A DNA stretch of 64,000 nt from JBAXQQ01 sp037131695 (GTDB taxonomy: Bacteria > Armatimonadota > Hebobacteria > CAIYQO01): the NCBI GenBank assembly GCA_964638715.1, contig CAZWZF010000021.1:1-64000 (forward strand). The letters are read 5' to 3'. Numbering within the stretch: position 1 is the stretch's first letter; every line of letters starts with the position of its first letter. Positions 42,198 through 50,842 of this stretch are shown here, in pieces. The notes under the pieces were generated by a model. It searched no databases and was not told the origin of the DNA. It saw only the letters and a program-made list of their open reading frames with translations. The position numbers were made by a program, and so were the translations under genes.

Positions 42198-44828
42198 TTA
42201 TTCTTTAACCACCGTCACACTAACCTGGCAGCATGCTTCCGGGGATATCAAATCTAACCTTCCTTGTTCGTCTGCTGCAATGACTTTGTCGTATTTTATG
42301 CCGGATCTTGTGGTTATTTGCACATGGTGTTTTGATGACGGGAGTATCTTGTATTTGCCTGATGATATTACCCATGATATCGGGCGTATTTGGTTGCCTT
42401 CCTGGGCGATTACTGCGAAGGATATCTCTGTTTCATCATATTTTTTCATTTCAATATCAGTCGGGAAGCGGTTGCGGCGGAAGTATATCGGCAGCGGGTC
42501 GGCTATTACCAGGCCGGCGATGGCAGAAATTCTAACGATATTTTCGTCTATGGTGCATTTTAAATCGCGACCGGCGTATACCTGGCCATCGGCGTTATTC
42601 ACCACAACCGAACCTGCATTATCATCACGCAGCCATAATGCCACGGATTTATCGGCGTAATATGCCACGCTGGCATTAGTAGGTATCAAATCGATGGGTT
42701 TTTCCAGCGCAATTTTCGCGCCTCTACTCAATAAATCACGATGCAGTTCATCAAACATCATATTGCCGGGCGCCCAGCGCGAGTATAAATTAAAGAGCGC
42801 GAATATTGCCGCGCCTTCTCCCTGCGGCATAATTGTCATGCCGCGTATAACCTTGCCGGTTAATGGCACATACTTGCGATATGCCGGCGTCGCGGGTATC
42901 ACATTGGTATCTACAACGTCGCATAACAAATCCGCCCCGGGCTGCAATGTTGCCTTCACATTGTCAGACATGACGAATCCCTTTGCGAGACCGGTAGTGC
43001 GAAGGCCGGGGGTCAGCAGTTTGAAATATGGACTTTTAAAGATAACTTCCAGGTTTAACGGCTTATATTCCATCCCTTTTTCCATCTTGATACCAAATAA
43101 ATTCTCCAGGTATCCGGGCATACTGTCCTCGTTGCCGTTTGCCTGGTAAATGCCGGCGTTGGCATCAGCCAGCAATATCCCCCCGCCTTTCACCCATGCC
43201 CGCAGCGCGACTGCTGCCGGTTCCGGCAAGTCAATGGCGTTCGGCATGATGATGACCGAATATTTTTTCAGGTTAGCCGCCGGGTCATCACCAGTTGGGT
43301 TTGCAATATCCCCGATTTTCCGTGCCGGAATATCGTAAACAGACAGGTAATCGAACTGCCCGAACGCAGTTCCGTCGCGCCAAGTGTAAAACAGCATTGA
43401 CGCGCCATAATTAACCTGTCCCGGCAGATAGCCATACAACGGTTCTTTCATTGCCGGTGTGCCCGGGGTGTAAGGACTGTAAATTATTGCCGTCGTCGGC
43501 ATCGGCGTTCTACATGCTATTCGGCGATTGATGATATCATTTATACATGCCGTGAAAATTTCAACATTGCTATGCGAATTTGCCAGTGATTGCCAGTCGT
43601 TAACCACCACACCGGCAGCACCATGAAAGAATGCAGCGTATGTCGCGTTAGCCATTTGATAAGAATCAATGCCATTCAGGGTTATTTCAGTAAATACCGC
43701 AAACTTTTCACCGCGACGCGCTATATCAACCGCGTGGGGATTTTGCAAATCAAGGTCGGCCTCGGCATTGCCGGGATGGCAATCCGCCATTACCGCGTCA
43801 ATATTACCCGGCAAGCCAATCAAAGTACGATATTTTTCCTGACTGCCGGCAAATATCAGCCTTCTCCCGTCATTTCTTTTCAGCTTCTTTTCTTCATCAG
43901 CAATTTTTTGTGTCCACCACGCCATATTGCTGCGCTGCTCATCCGCAGAAAATTTCGCAAGTTCTATCATCGCCATCGGAGCAATTTTTAAAGGTTTTGC
44001 ACGGCTGGAAATCCGGTCAACGGTAATTTCTTCCCAAATCTTCCATTTTGTCAGCCACATTTTATTTAGTTGGTCCAGAGTCGCATATCGACTCTTCAAA
44101 AACTGCTGAAATTGAAGGTTACAATCATTTTTTAACTTCCGAAATTCCTGAATATCGGCATAAACCAGTTTCTGCACTACCGCTGATTGCATGGCAAGAC
44201 GCGGCGCGGTTTGCTCGGTTAATGTCGCAAATGACTGGATCCGGGATTGGTTTTGCCTCTTTTCATTTTCATTAACATTTCTATCCGGTGTGCTCCATGC
44301 TTTGTTTAAATTATCAAGAGTGCGATATTTTGTAAAAGTATATGCCGAAAAAGTAGATACTGACGGAATTGATTTATCTTCATTGGTGGTAGAAATAAGC
44401 CAACCTATCAAGTGTTCAGTATTGCCGGTTTCAGTAATTATAGTTTTAATGAAGTTTTCCGCGGCAGCGTTGTAAACAGGATTTTTAAGATTGATGTAAT
44501 AGTCTGGCGTCCAATCACCAGGGGTAAACTCTATGATAATATATAAGCCGTTTTTTTCAGCGGCAGAAATCATCAGTTTCAAACCATTCAGCGTAAAGCC
44601 TTCTTTGTTCTCAGTTTCCGCTGCGGTGGTAGATACCGGCAAGATGACAGTATTTAATCCTATCGCACGATATGACTGCATTTCTGTGGCATCAATCATG
44701 CCGCGAGAAGCAAAAAACGCATAAGGATTGCCGTCAATTAATACCCGATTCCTATCGGTTTTAACAGTCATCGCGAATGAATTGATACTAAATATTAATA
44801 ATATGATAATTGCTGCGAGAGATTTCAT
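42198..44828 (-). CDS. Secreted GH42-like glycosidase
   Basis: This 876-residue protein has a signal peptide (LAAIIILLIFSINSFA) and a GH-A-type TIM barrel. VLIDGNPYAFFASRGM, then LYIIIEFTPGDW, then HLIGWLISTTNED give the acid/base region, where the Glu in NED is the candidate. FTKYRTLDNLNKAWST and FLKSRYATLDQLNKMW are two versions of the helix that in GH42 beta-galactosidases reads RYGTLEALNRAWGT. A Rossmann-like middle domain (SVIIMPNAIDLPEPAAVALRAWVKGGGILLADANAG) fits the GH42 trimerisation domain, and a beta C-terminus follows. The start overlaps the tatC stop by 4 bases. Substrate unknown. Confidence 0.65.
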   Translation of the reverse strand: MKSLAAIIILLIFSINSFAMTVKTDRNRVLIDGNPYAFFASRGMIDATEMQSYRAIGLNTVILPVSTTAAETENKEGFTLNGLKLMISAAEKNGLYIIIEFTPGDWTPDYYINLKNPVYNAAAENFIKTIITETGNTEHLIGWLISTTNEDKSIPSVSTFSAYTFTKYRTLDNLNKAWSTPDRNVNENEKRQNQSRIQSFATLTEQTAPRLAMQSAVVQKLVYADIQEFRKLKNDCNLQFQQFLKSRYATLDQLNKMWLTKWKIWEEITVDRISSRAKPLKIAPMAMIELAKFSADEQRSNMAWWTQKIADEEKKLKRNDGRRLIFAGSQEKYRTLIGLPGNIDAVMADCHPGNAEADLDLQNPHAVDIARRGEKFAVFTEITLNGIDSYQMANATYAAFFHGAAGVVVNDWQSLANSHSNVEIFTACINDIINRRIACRTPMPTTAIIYSPYTPGTPAMKEPLYGYLPGQVNYGASMLFYTWRDGTAFGQFDYLSVYDIPARKIGDIANPTGDDPAANLKKYSVIIMPNAIDLPEPAAVALRAWVKGGGILLADANAGIYQANGNEDSMPGYLENLFGIKMEKGMEYKPLNLEVIFKSPYFKLLTPGLRTTGLAKGFVMSDNVKATLQPGADLLCDVVDTNVIPATPAYRKYVPLTGKVIRGMTIMPQGEGAAIFALFNLYSRWAPGNMMFDELHRDLLSRGAKIALEKPIDLIPTNASVAYYADKSVALWLRDDNAGSVVVNNADGQVYAGRDLKCTIDENIVRISAIAGLVIADPLPIYFRRNRFPTDIEMKKYDETEISFAVIAQEGNQIRPISWVISSGKYKILPSSKHHVQITTRSGIKYDKVIAADEQGRLDLISPEACCQVSVTVVKE

Positions 44829-45547
44829 TTTTCCACTCCGCCTATGCGCCGGGCAAATAGTGCAGTGATAAAATATAAGATAATCAATGGTATCATTACC
44901 AGCGACATATTAAAAGGATCCGGCGTCGGGGTGACTATCGCGGCAATAATAGAAATAATCACTATCGCGAATCGCCATTGCTTCAGCAGCCATTCCGCAG
45001 ATATGATACGTAATTTTACCAACCCAAACATGATAATTGGCAGTTGAAAAGCCAAACCGAAACTGAGCATGAACTTTATCGGCATTTCTAAAGCATGCTG
45101 ATAATCAATCAGCGGTTTTACATCTGATGGATAAAATGACAAAAGAAACGAAACCGTAACCGGCAGCATATAATACGCCAGCAGAATACCAAAAAGAAAC
45201 AACACCCCAATTGCCGGCACAAACGGTCCCATGGCTCTCTGTTCGTGCGGGTGTAAACCGGGGCGGATAAAAAGCCATAACTGCCATAAAATAAACGGCA
45301 GCGATATCGCAACTCCGGCGATTAACGCCACATTCATCATGGTGAACAACGGGCCTGTTGTAGTTGTACTGATAATCTCGCCATGTTTTGCCGCGACAGC
45401 CTTTAACACCGGAGCAGAAATATATTCATATAGAAAAGGAAATATGAACCAGCCAATTATGATACCAATAACCAAAAACAATAGCGACCACAAAATCCGT
45501 GTCCGCAATTCGTTAAGATGAGTTATGATATCAGCCAATTCTTCCAT
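44825..45547 (-). CDS. tatC: Sec-independent protein translocase TatC
   Basis: TatC is the core membrane receptor of the twin-arginine export pathway. This 240-residue protein has six transmembrane helices and the conserved opening HLNELRTRILWSLLFL. Later landmarks are PFILWQLWLFIRPGLHPHEQR with the conserved F-x-x-P/GL-E pattern, and FGLAFQLPIIMF. AAGGT precedes the ATG. tatA/tatB were not seen in the window. The GH42-like gene starts inside its stop (ATGA), an odd pairing that couples its translation to tatC. Confidence 0.95.
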   Translation of the reverse strand: MEELADIITHLNELRTRILWSLLFLVIGIIIGWFIFPFLYEYISAPVLKAVAAKHGEIISTTTTGPLFTMMNVALIAGVAISLPFILWQLWLFIRPGLHPHEQRAMGPFVPAIGVLFLFGILLAYYMLPVTVSFLLSFYPSDVKPLIDYQHALEMPIKFMLSFGLAFQLPIIMFGLVKLRIISAEWLLKQWRFAIVIISIIAAIVTPTPDPFNMSLVMIPLIILYFITALFARRIGGVEK

Positions 45548-45589
45548 CAGGACCTTACATGTTTGTTTACTTTAATTTAAAAATAATCT

Positions 45590-45670
45590 ATTCACCGCAA
45601 AAGAACGCAAGGAACACAAAGAGTATTTAAAACTCTTCTTTTGCGATCTTTGCGTTCTTTTGCGGTGAAT
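45590..45670. repeat. 81-bp element with 21-bp perfect inverted ends
   Basis: Positions 45590-45610 and 45650-45670 are exact complements over 21 bases (core TTCACCGCAAAAGAACGCAA). A variant of the right arm (CTTTGCGTTCTTTGCGGTTAA) occurs near 48729-48749. Confidence 0.7.
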
Positions 45671-45701
45671 GATATTAGGTTGTGGGATACTTTTATTAGT
45701 A

Positions 45702-46241
45702 TTATGGATGTTTACCAGTACAAAACTCGGTAAACTTTTTCTTTCCATCTTCCCATTTATTCTGTGCTTTCAATATCTTTTCTATTGCCTCGCGCACTGC
45801 ACCGCGGCCGCCTTTTGATTCTGTAACGCAATTGGCTATTTCAATTATTTCCTCTACCGAATCTGCCGGGGCAAAAACATAACCGACCAGATGCATAGCG
45901 GGCAGGTCATTTAAATCATCACCAATATACGCTACTTGATCATAAGTTAACTCATATTTTTCAGTAATTTGCCGAATACCGGCTGATTTGTCATTCTGAC
46001 CTTGTACGACTTCTATTCCCAATTCTGCGGCGCGGCGGGTAACCACTTCGGATTTGCGGCCGGTCAAAATAACCACATTTAAACCAATTAAGCCTGCTAT
46101 GCGAATGCCCAGGCCGTCCTTAATGTTAAATGCTTTTAGTTCGCTGTTATTGCTGCTGTAAATTATCGACCCGTCAGTCATAACGCCGTCGACATCAGAC
46201 ACCAGCAGCTTAATTTTTAGTAAATTATTTTCTTTGTTCAT
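45702..46241 (-). CDS. KdsC-like HAD phosphatase
   Basis: This 179-residue protein matches the KdsC-type HAD phosphatases that make Kdo from Kdo 8-phosphate for lipopolysaccharide. HAD motif I is LLVSDVDGVMTDG with the nucleophile D16 and D18; motif II is VVILTGRKS; motif III and IV are the Lys in GQNDKSAGI and GDDLNDLPAM. The length and lack of a cap domain fit the family. The ATG at 46241 was chosen over a GTG at 46250 because AAGGTGAG then serves as the ribosome-binding site. The glycosyltransferase stop lies 10 bases upstream. It could instead act on other 2-keto sugar acid phosphates. Confidence 0.88.
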   Translation of the reverse strand: MNKENNLLKIKLLVSDVDGVMTDGSIIYSSNNSELKAFNIKDGLGIRIAGLIGLNVVILTGRKSEVVTRRAAELGIEVVQGQNDKSAGIRQITEKYELTYDQVAYIGDDLNDLPAMHLVGYVFAPADSVEEIIEIANCVTESKGGRGAVREAIEKILKAQNKWEDGKKKFTEFCTGKHP

Positions 46242-46251
46242 TTCTCTCACC

Positions 46252-47202
46252 TTATATTATTAAATCGCGAATTGCGCTTACCAATCCATTTGAATATTTG
46301 TGGTAATTTCCACTGCATAATTCATGACAAATCGGCATAAAACGCTTGAATATATTGCCTTGCAAATCTTCCCGTTTTTGCAGATGCATTAATTTCGCAA
46401 TTACTAAATGTAATAACTCATCATCTGCCTGGTCTTCCTGCAATCTTTGCAGTAAGTCAAAATATCTCGCTATTTGTAACAGTATACCCGATTTTCCCTT
46501 AATTTTCGCACTCATAACTTTTTCCGCTGTTGATTGTTTTATTGCGCCAATCTGATTTTTATCATGCTGCCGGTATAAAATAGAAATTTCACCCAGTGGA
46601 AAGCCATGCCCATAAGCAGCGGCTATTATAGCCAGCCAGCCATCATGTACCCACACCGGCGAGAATGGCATCACCGACATGGCAAAATCACGTTTAACCG
46701 CCATTGCTGCACCTGTTACCACATTAGATTTCATTAACACATCGAACTTCTTGCCATTTCTCCACATTTCGCGCCTGATTTTATTAAATCCAACTGACTG
46801 CCAGATAGTGTAACCCAGCGGTTCGAGCGAGGCATCAACACATTCGCCATCCGAAAAAACCAGTACTTCGTCTGGATTTTCGTCAAATACTTTGCAGAAA
46901 TTCGCTATCTTATCACGCTGCCATATATCGTCCTGGTCGCAATAAAATATAATATCGCCATGTGCCAACGCAGTTCCACGGGCATAATTATCTGTTACAC
47001 CCAGGTTTTCTGAATTGCGGTAAATTGAAACTGGAAATTTTATTTTGCGAGCATAATCAAATACAATCGAAAGAGTATTATCTGTCGACTGATCGTCAAC
47101 TACCACCAGTTCATCCGGCAATCTTGTCTGTTCCAACAGTGAAGCCAATTGATCCTGCAAGTATTTCTCGCCATTATATGTGCATAAAACTACAGATACT
47201 TT
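46252..47202 (-). CDS. Glycosyltransferase family 2
   Basis: This cytoplasmic GT-A-fold glycosyltransferase has VSVVLCTYNGEKYLQDQLASLLEQT at its start, VVVDDQSTDNT for nucleotide-sugar binding, and IIFYCDQDDIWQRDKI with the metal-binding DQDD. The rest is typical of rhamnosyl- or other cell-surface-polymer transferases. The start is unclear. A GTG at 47250 would lie in the T-tract of the porin terminator, so the GTG at 47202, just before the first beta-strand, is used here; neither has a convincing Shine-Dalgarno. It is followed at 10 bases by the kdsC-like gene, supporting a lipopolysaccharide role. Confidence 0.85.
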   Translation of the reverse strand, partial: KVSVVLCTYNGEKYLQDQLASLLEQTRLPDELVVVDDQSTDNTLSIVFDYARKIKFPVSIYRNSENLGVTDNYARGTALAHGDIIFYCDQDDIWQRDKIANFCKVFDENPDEVLVFSDGECVDASLEPLGYTIWQSVGFNKIRREMWRNGKKFDVLMKSNVVTGAAMAVKRDFAMSVMPFSPVWVHDGWLAIIAAAYGHGFPLGEISILYRQHDKNQIGAIKQSTAEKVMSAKIKGKSGILLQIARYFDLLQRLQEDQADDELLHLVIAKLMHLQKREDLQGNIFKRFMPICHELCSGNYHKYSNGLVSAIRDLII

Positions 47203-47250
47203 CACATTTATTATATTCTGCCAACAATAAATTTTACCTTGCAGACGCAC

Positions 47251-47281
47251 AAAAAAAGGCGGCAGTTTTTACACTGCCGCC
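47251..47281 (-). terminator. Rho-independent terminator of the porin gene
   Basis: On the minus strand GGCGGCAG (47281-47274) pairs perfectly with CTGCCGCC (47265-47258) around an 8-base loop and is followed by seven T (47257-47251). It lies 16 bases after the porin stop. Confidence 0.9.
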
Positions 47282-47297
47282 CGTGGTAACTAATGAT

Positions 47298-48263
47298 TTA
47301 TTTAAAAATCACTTGATACTGAAGACCAAACTGGTTGAAAGTGGTTTTGCCAGTGTTCTTTTCAACAATGACTTGACCGCTGATTTTTGCAGTTGGGCCA
47401 ACGAAGTATGCGGTGCCAAGGGTTAGTGCCTTATAAAGGCCGCCATCAACTCTTGCATTCTGGTCGGTGAGTTCTAAACGTGCATAAGGAGCAATATCGC
47501 TGCCTTGTACGCGGCGCTGTACTGATACATATCCGCCATAAGCGCTGGCGTTGCCGGCAGCTGGAACTGAACCTTTGCCAGCCATGATTTCGCTGACGAT
47601 GGTGTAGTTGCCGCGAATGGTGGTTAAGTCTAAGCCTGCGCGGTTCATGAGGGAACTGGTTTCGCTCTTGCCAACATATAATGATGCGCCTAATTCGCCG
47701 CCGGCAACTGGTTTGAAAGCACGTACTAATACGTTTTTGTTAGCATTGCTATCAGCTGCTTTTGAATAAGGAGTTCCATTAATGATTGCACCTTGAATGC
47801 CAATTCCAGTCTTCGGAGTGTAGTTAACAAATACGCCACGGTCAAGTGCTGCATTTCCACCGACGGCTGCATTGTTAAATAACACCGAGCTGATTTTTGA
47901 ACGCTCAAGTGTAATCAATCGGCTTGCTGAACTTGGGTTTTCATAACCGAAAGGAATAGTCGACATACCTGCGCGGTACTCCATTGTTCCGTCAATCAAG
48001 AATGCATAAGCATACTGAAGTTCGGGGGAGTTAGTTTTGTAGGTGTTGCATGCTACTAAGTAGATGCCGGTATCGGCAGTAGCAAAAATGCGAGAGGCGA
48101 CCAGAGCACGAGTCATGTTGAACTGTTTTCCGGTAACGCCAGGAGCAGACTCGTAACGACCCTGCACATAACCTGCTGTCTCAATTTTCACAGGTGCTGC
48201 AAAAGCCATCAGAGATGCTGCCAGTAAACCGCTGACTAACAGCGCGCGAAGTGGAGTTCTCAT
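47298..48263 (-). CDS. Outer-membrane porin-like protein
   Basis: This 321-residue protein has a signal peptide (TPLRALLVSGLLAASLMAFA-A). The mature part begins VKIETAGYVQGRYES and shows alternating beta-strands with aromatic residues, ending FNQFGLQYQVIFK, as expected of an outer-membrane beta-barrel; the last strand lacks an exactly terminal Phe. The strong Shine-Dalgarno AAGGAGGT 6 bases before the ATG at 48263, an isolated position, and a strong terminator all suggest high expression. It resembles small porins of Gram-negative bacteria in layout, not in any motif I can name. It likely admits sugars. Confidence 0.7.
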   Translation of the reverse strand: MRTPLRALLVSGLLAASLMAFAAPVKIETAGYVQGRYESAPGVTGKQFNMTRALVASRIFATADTGIYLVACNTYKTNSPELQYAYAFLIDGTMEYRAGMSTIPFGYENPSSASRLITLERSKISSVLFNNAAVGGNAALDRGVFVNYTPKTGIGIQGAIINGTPYSKAADSNANKNVLVRAFKPVAGGELGASLYVGKSETSSLMNRAGLDLTTIRGNYTIVSEIMAGKGSVPAAGNASAYGGYVSVQRRVQGSDIAPYARLELTDQNARVDGGLYKALTLGTAYFVGPTAKISGQVIVEKNTGKTTFNQFGLQYQVIFK

Positions 48264-48366
48264 CCACAACCTCCTTACTGAACATTAATTCACCAATTTA
48301 TGGTGTTGAATTATATTAACAAGATTTTAACAATTCTGCAATTATTTTTTGAAGTTTTTTTAAAAT

Positions 48367-48396
48367 TTGTGAAAAAATATTTATTTAGGGTATAAT
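48367..48396 (+). promoter_or_regulatory. Possible promoter on the plus strand
   Basis: TTGTGA (48367-48372) and TATAAT (48391-48396) are separated by 18 bases. It points toward the GH15 gene, but a 7-base tandem repeat, an assembly gap and 440 bases of non-coding DNA lie between. Confidence 0.4.
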
Positions 48397-48418
48397 TTGC
48401 ATAGATTACACTATCTGT

Positions 48419-48480
48419 AGTGTTCAGTGTTCAGTGTTCAGTGTTCAGTGTTCAGTGTTCAGTGTTCAGTGTTCAGTGTT
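48419..48480. repeat. Tandem repeat of a 7-base unit, cut by the gap
   Basis: AGTGTTC is repeated without error about 8.6 times up to the first N. The true array length is unknown because the assembly breaks here. Confidence 0.95.
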
Positions 48481-48580
48481 NNNNNNNNNNNNNNNNNNNN
48501 NNNNNNNNNNNNNNNNNNNNNNNNNNNNNNNNNNNNNNNNNNNNNNNNNNNNNNNNNNNNNNNNNNNNNNNNNNNNNNNN
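48481..48580. other. Assembly gap of 100 N
   Basis: Exactly 100 unknown bases, the usual placeholder for a gap of unknown size, placed inside a simple tandem repeat. Any frame read through it is meaningless. The flanks 48264-48418 and 48581-48837 hold no gene; the right flank has fragments of the dispersed words CTTTGCGTTCTTTGCGG and ATCATGTTAATCATG. Confidence 0.95.
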
Positions 48581-48837
48581 CAGATAATTATATTAATAAC
48601 TTGCAGCTATAAAATACAAGTTTTATGTAAATATATAGATTAATATTTTTAACCACTAAAGGCACGAAAAAAGTAATCGTTAAAAATTAATGCCTTATTT
48701 TTCTATGACCACATTATATTTTTGTGTTCTTTGCGTTCTTTGCGGTTAAATAAATTTTAATATTTACAATTAGCGATGCCAAAAATCATGTCAATCATGT
48801 TAATCATGTCAAAAAAAACTTATAAAGGATATCCCTT

Positions 48838-50799
48838 ATGCCAGTATTTCAACCTAACGCCATTCTTGGCAATTCACGCAGCCTTATAACCCTTGGTTTA
48901 TCCGGCGAAATTATGACTTTTTTTTATCCGCATATAGACTTTCCGCAAAATATTCAGGAAGGCATGCCTGCTGTTTATTTTGGCGAACCCGGTTTTGGCA
49001 GATTCGCCTGGACGTATGACGATTGTTTTGAACGAAAACAGTATTATGAAGACCAGGCAAATATCCTTATTACAGAACTGCGGGATAAACAAACCGGTCT
49101 AAAATTGCTAATTACCGACTTCATCACTCCCGGTCACAATATATTTGCCCATAAATCTGACGATACTTTTGTCCGGCAATTTGAATTAATTAATGATTCG
49201 GAAACGCTAATCACCGGAACTATGATGCAATACCTTTTCTTTCGACTGGGTGAGACTCCGCGCAAGAATTCTGCACGCTGCCTGAAAGATAAAAACGCGC
49301 TGGTGCAGTATTGGCGCGATATATGTTTTGCCATGGGCGGCGATTGGCCGGATATGACAGCGATCGGCAAGTCAGAACGCGATAACAGCGCGAAAACTGA
49401 CATGTATGATGGCTGGCTGAACGGCCAGCGCGAGGAATTAGGTGACGTTGATACCGCCTATGGCTGGCGATTTCATCTGAATCCTGGCGACTGCGTTAAA
49501 AAATTGCTGTTTATCTGCGCTGCCCGCGACGAAATAGGTGCATTGACCAGCCTCAACTTTGCAAAAAACGCCGGATATGAAAAACTCCACAGTGATACCG
49601 CCAGTTATTGGCACGAATGGCTGGGTCAAGGCGTTCAGGTAAATATTGAACCTGATTTAAAGAAGATTTACGATCGGTCGCTGCTGGCGGTTAAATTGCT
49701 CTTTGATGATGAATATGGCTCTGTTCTCGCCGCCCCCGAATTTGACCCGCAGTTTGAACGCTGTGGCGGCTACGGATTCGTCTGGCCCCGCGATGCCGCC
49801 GAGGTTGCGCTGTCGCTGGAAGAATCCGGCTACCCGGAATTAGTCAGCAAGTTCATGAAATGGGCGAAGAAAACCCAGCACGAATGCGGGTATTGGGACC
49901 AGCGCTATTGGGCAAATGGCGAAGTAGGTCCGGGATGGTGCAGTTTCCTTGATTCGCTGCAAATAGACCAGATCGGTTCAATTATAACAGCGCTGGGTGA
50001 TCACGTAGATAATATAAAAGGACATAAAGAAAAAGAAAAGGTAATTGACGAATATTGGGCGATGACAGAAAATGCCCTTACCTATTTAAAATCCGCCTTG
50101 GGCAAAGATGGTCTGCACCAGCAGGCGTTTGACCTGTGGGAAAAATTTAAGGGTTCCTTCAGCTACTCCAACGCGTCCATCTGGGCAGGTATGAAGGTAG
50201 GCGCCAAATGGGCAGAGATGAGAAACGAGAAGATATTGGCGAAGAAAATGAATGCTATTGCCGATAAAATTAAAAAAGTAATTATGAAAGAATGTTGGAA
50301 CGGCGAATATTTTGCCCGCGGTTACGGACAGGATGGCAAAGTAGATTGGCAATTAGACTCGTCAATAGTTGGCATTTTCGATCCCTTTAAAATGATTGAC
50401 ACCGACGACCCGGAAGAACTGAAAATGATAGAACAAATGGTCGCAACCATCCGCCAGCGTCTGACCAAGCACCTGCCCACCGGCGACGCGATAATCCGCC
50501 ATGAATACGACGATTACGTAGACGGCTGCGCCGGCGGGGTAAACACCCTGTGGATAGCCCGGGTAATTTTGCGGCTGGCAATAAAGCTGAAACAATCCAA
50601 CCCCAAAAAATCAAAACAATACCGCAATGACGCCGTAAAATATATGCGCACCGTGATAACCCGCGGCACCACCACCGGCCTGCTCCCCGAACTAATCGGC
50701 GGCAGCCCCACCACTCCGCTATGGGCAGTACCCCACGGCTGGGCAATGGCAAGCTACCTGACTTGCTGTCGATTGTTGAGTGAAGTGGATGGGAAATAA
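48838..50799 (+). CDS. Glucoamylase-like glycoside hydrolase (GH15)
   Basis: This 653-residue enzyme has the GH15 two-domain layout: an N-terminal beta-sandwich (about 1-260, GNSRSLITLGLSGEIMTFFYPHID) and an (alpha/alpha)6 barrel. Barrel motifs are YGSVLAAPEFDPQF, GGYGFVWPRDAAEVALSLEESG, GYWDQRYWANGEVGPGWCSFLDSLQID, GSFSYSNASIWAGM and DDYVDGCAGGVNTLWIARV. These match glucan 1,4-alpha-glucosidases of bacteria and archaea. No signal peptide, so it acts on internal glycogen or imported maltodextrin. AAAGGA lies 8 bases upstream of the ATG. It ends in a bidirectional terminator shared with the convergent gene. Confidence 0.88.
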   Translation: MPVFQPNAILGNSRSLITLGLSGEIMTFFYPHIDFPQNIQEGMPAVYFGEPGFGRFAWTYDDCFERKQYYEDQANILITELRDKQTGLKLLITDFITPGHNIFAHKSDDTFVRQFELINDSETLITGTMMQYLFFRLGETPRKNSARCLKDKNALVQYWRDICFAMGGDWPDMTAIGKSERDNSAKTDMYDGWLNGQREELGDVDTAYGWRFHLNPGDCVKKLLFICAARDEIGALTSLNFAKNAGYEKLHSDTASYWHEWLGQGVQVNIEPDLKKIYDRSLLAVKLLFDDEYGSVLAAPEFDPQFERCGGYGFVWPRDAAEVALSLEESGYPELVSKFMKWAKKTQHECGYWDQRYWANGEVGPGWCSFLDSLQIDQIGSIITALGDHVDNIKGHKEKEKVIDEYWAMTENALTYLKSALGKDGLHQQAFDLWEKFKGSFSYSNASIWAGMKVGAKWAEMRNEKILAKKMNAIADKIKKVIMKECWNGEYFARGYGQDGKVDWQLDSSIVGIFDPFKMIDTDDPEELKMIEQMVATIRQRLTKHLPTGDAIIRHEYDDYVDGCAGGVNTLWIARVILRLAIKLKQSNPKKSKQYRNDAVKYMRTVITRGTTTGLLPELIGGSPTTPLWAVPHGWAMASYLTCCRLLSEVDGK

Positions 50800-50803
50800 A
50801 TAG

Positions 50804-50840
50804 AAAAAGTCCGCCTTATTTATTAAGGCGGACTTTTTTT
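50804..50840. terminator. Bidirectional rho-independent terminator
   Basis: AGTCCGCCTTA (50808-50818) pairs perfectly with TAAGGCGGACT (50824-50834). It is preceded by A4 and followed by T-rich sequence, so it serves both the GH15 gene and the convergent gene at 50843. Confidence 0.92.
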
Positions 50841-50842
50841 AA

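Noticed and set aside
48419..48480. CRISPR array
   Set aside because: The unit is 7 bases with no spacers; it is a simple tandem repeat.
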